Part shown: positions 62,705 to 64,000 of the stretch, piece after piece
How the letters are laid out: each line of letters begins with the position of its first letter
How positions within the stretch are numbered: position 1 is the first letter of the stretch
DNA from: Bacillota bacterium
Lineage (GTDB): Bacteria; Bacillota; Clostridia; Clostridiales; Clostridiaceae
Length of the DNA stretch: 64,000 nucleotides
Direction: 5' to 3'
Assembly: GCA_021781655.1 (NCBI GenBank)
Contig: JAJXWJ010000002.1
Span: 46,029 to 110,028, forward strand
Program-made: the position numbers and the translations under genes
The notes under the pieces: generated by a model
Database searches by the model: none
What the model was told of the DNA's origin: nothing
The model's input: the letters and a program-made list of their open reading frames with translations, nothing else

Positions 62705-63856
62705 ATGAAAAAAGGAAGGATAGTTACAGCAGTATTATGTATGTCTTTGCTTCTCTTAAGTTACATGGTAATAGCTCCATTGTTAGCTGAGATGATGAGG
62801 TCATTTCCAAATGCAACAGTTACTCAAATTCAATTGGTATTTACAATTCCATCTATAATTTCTATACCAGCCATGCTTATTGCAGGAAAATTAGTATATT
62901 ATTTTAGTAAGAAAACTATGATTGTTATAGGTATGAGCTTAATTGTAATAAGTGGTATATTACCTTTAATAGTTAGCAATAATTTAATGTTTTTATATTT
63001 TGTAAGTGTATTAATTGGAATTGGATTAGGAGTTGTTACAACACTTAGCTCAAGTATTGTCTCAGATTATTTTGAAGGATTAGAGTGTGCTAAAATAATG
63101 GGCTATCAATCTGCCGCAATTAGTTTAGGCGGTACAATAATGAGTGTTCTAAGCGGGAAAATAGCTACCATCAATTGGTCTTATTCGTATTTGATATTCT
63201 TGTTGTTTATACCTTTTATTGTTATTGTAATTTTATTTTTACCAAAAGGAAAGCTTTTAGAAAAATCAAATAGTAGCGAAAGCAGTATAAGTATGCAATT
63301 GTTATATTTTGCTATTTTAAGTTTTTTATGTGGAATATTTGTAACAGCGTACAATACAAATATAGGTTTATTTATAAAAGTTAATGCTCTTGGAGGTTCG
63401 GAAGCTACAGGTACAGTAAGTTCATTAAGTATGCTAATAGGTATACCAGCAGGATTATTAGTTGGAAAACTTAATCAGATTTTTAAAAGAAATATATTTG
63501 TAGTTGCGGTTTTTTCAATTTCGCTAGGTTTTTTTGCAACAGCATTTTCTCAAAATATGGCTCTAATTTACTTAGGTTCTATTTTGATTGGATTTGGTTT
63601 TGCAGTAAGAACACCTTCAGCTATAACTTTTGCAGTAGAAATGGTTAAAACAGAAAGTGCATCTATGGCTATAGCTATCGTAGGATCAGCATTAAATATT
63701 GGGAATTTTGTATCACCCTTTATAATTAATGGTATGACTAAGTTTATTGGTGGAAATGGAGTTAGTACAATATTTATTGTATGTGGAATATGCTCTCTTG
63801 TAATAACAGCCTTGTATCTGTTTACCAATCCAGTTAAAAAACAAATTTTAATTTAA
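62705..63856 (+). CDS. MFS transporter (PRD regulon)
   Basis: A 383-residue membrane protein with about twelve hydrophobic segments; conserved positions include VLIGIGLGVVTTL in segment 4 and the loop after segment 2. It resembles the MFS protein at 52442. Under the same TTTCC-N10-GGAAA site as the aldolase operon, it probably imports the cluster's sugar or sugar acid, which then needs the FGGY kinase because no PTS permease is present. AAAGGAAG precedes the ATG. No clear terminator is seen before the window ends. Confidence 0.85.
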   Translation: MKKGRIVTAVLCMSLLLLSYMVIAPLLAEMMRSFPNATVTQIQLVFTIPSIISIPAMLIAGKLVYYFSKKTMIVIGMSLIVISGILPLIVSNNLMFLYFVSVLIGIGLGVVTTLSSSIVSDYFEGLECAKIMGYQSAAISLGGTIMSVLSGKIATINWSYSYLIFLLFIPFIVIVILFLPKGKLLEKSNSSESSISMQLLYFAILSFLCGIFVTAYNTNIGLFIKVNALGGSEATGTVSSLSMLIGIPAGLLVGKLNQIFKRNIFVVAVFSISLGFFATAFSQNMALIYLGSILIGFGFAVRTPSAITFAVEMVKTESASMAIAIVGSALNIGNFVSPFIINGMTKFIGGNGVSTIFIVCGICSLVITALYLFTNPVKKQILI

Positions 63857-64000
63857 AGTATTTTTTGAGGAGGATAAGGTTGAAAATCAAAGTATAAATT
63901 GGCACTAAAGTAAAAGTGCATAGCAAACAAACCATCAAAGGGTGGTTTCAAAAAAAATTTAATATAGATGTGAAAGTATAATTAGACAGCTGACTTGATT

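Noticed and set aside
63898..63920. TTGGCAC-starting sequence resembling a sigma-54 promoter near the right edge
   Set aside because: The -12 half (TTGC at the right spacing) is missing; only the -24 half matches by chance.
63857..64000. GAGGAGG followed by TTG AAA ATC AAA GTA TAA at the right edge
   Set aside because: The frame stops after five codons. A second open stretch follows in the same frame but has no start. It might be a disrupted gene, but nothing in it is recognisable and the window ends.

Overview
The window is AT-rich, with strong purine-rich ribosome binding sites, occasional GTG/TTG starts, short operons closed by A/T-flanked hairpins, and a gene content of PTS, ferredoxin-type and flavin redox proteins. 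This points to an anaerobic Firmicute, most likely a Clostridium; the species cannot be fixed from the window. I see no rRNA, tRNA, CRISPR array, prophage or intact insertion sequence. Nearly all of it is catabolic: plant glycosides and polyphenols.

Region 1 (1-16060): a truncated chemoreceptor with a cytoplasmic sugar-binding domain, a TauE/SafE exporter, two tandem AraC regulators fused to catalytically crippled GH39 domains, then a beta-glucoside island (PTS EIIBCA, GH1 6-phospho-beta-glucosidase, esterase, MFS carrier, intracellular GH3). A remnant of an enoate-reductase-type gene lies just before the GH3 gene.

Region 2 (16310-33203): a C-glycoside/polyphenol module. It holds a Gfo/Idh sugar oxidoreductase of the DgpA type, a GPH symporter, both subunits of a C-glycoside deglycosidase, a TIM-barrel epimerase, a second Gfo/Idh enzyme, a flavodoxin-like reductase, a PucR-type regulator, a fumarate-reductase-like flavoprotein, a NuoG/GltD fusion with a NuoF-like partner, a membrane protein of unknown function, a second flavodoxin-like reductase, and a phloretin/DAPG-hydrolase-type C-C hydrolase.

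Region 3 (33446-40997): a sigma-54 promoter drives CoA-transferase A/B, a cupin, an SDR, a cyclase-family hydrolase, a BKACE enzyme and a 3-hydroxyacyl-CoA-dehydrogenase-family enzyme, followed by a PAS/AAA+/Fis sigma-54 activator. The set matches the known anaerobic phloroglucinol route (reduction, ring hydrolysis, oxidation to triacetate, cleavage to acetoacetate units).

Region 4 (41326-53617): a second copy of the redox and sugar-oxidation module (GPH symporter, LacI regulator, NuoG/GltD, NuoF-like, flavodoxin-like, two Gfo/Idh enzymes, fumarate-reductase-like flavoprotein, MFS carrier), but without deglycosidase subunits.

Region 5 (53715-63856): a cluster around a PRD/EIIA-type activator: FGGY kinase and OYE-type enoate reductase, iron alcohol dehydrogenase, class II aldolase, 2-hydroxyacid dehydrogenase and MFS carrier. 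Three copies of a TTTCC-N10-GGAAA site precede its transcription units.

Taken together, the locus looks like an end-to-end route for C-glucosylated phloroglucinol-type polyphenols (flavone C-glucosides or C-glucosyl dihydrochalcones): uptake, C3 oxidation and C-C deglycosylation of the sugar, reduction of the aglycone, hydrolysis to phloroglucinol plus an aryl-propionate, and ring breakdown to central metabolites. The individual families are recognised from sequence; the joined pathway and its substrate are inference.
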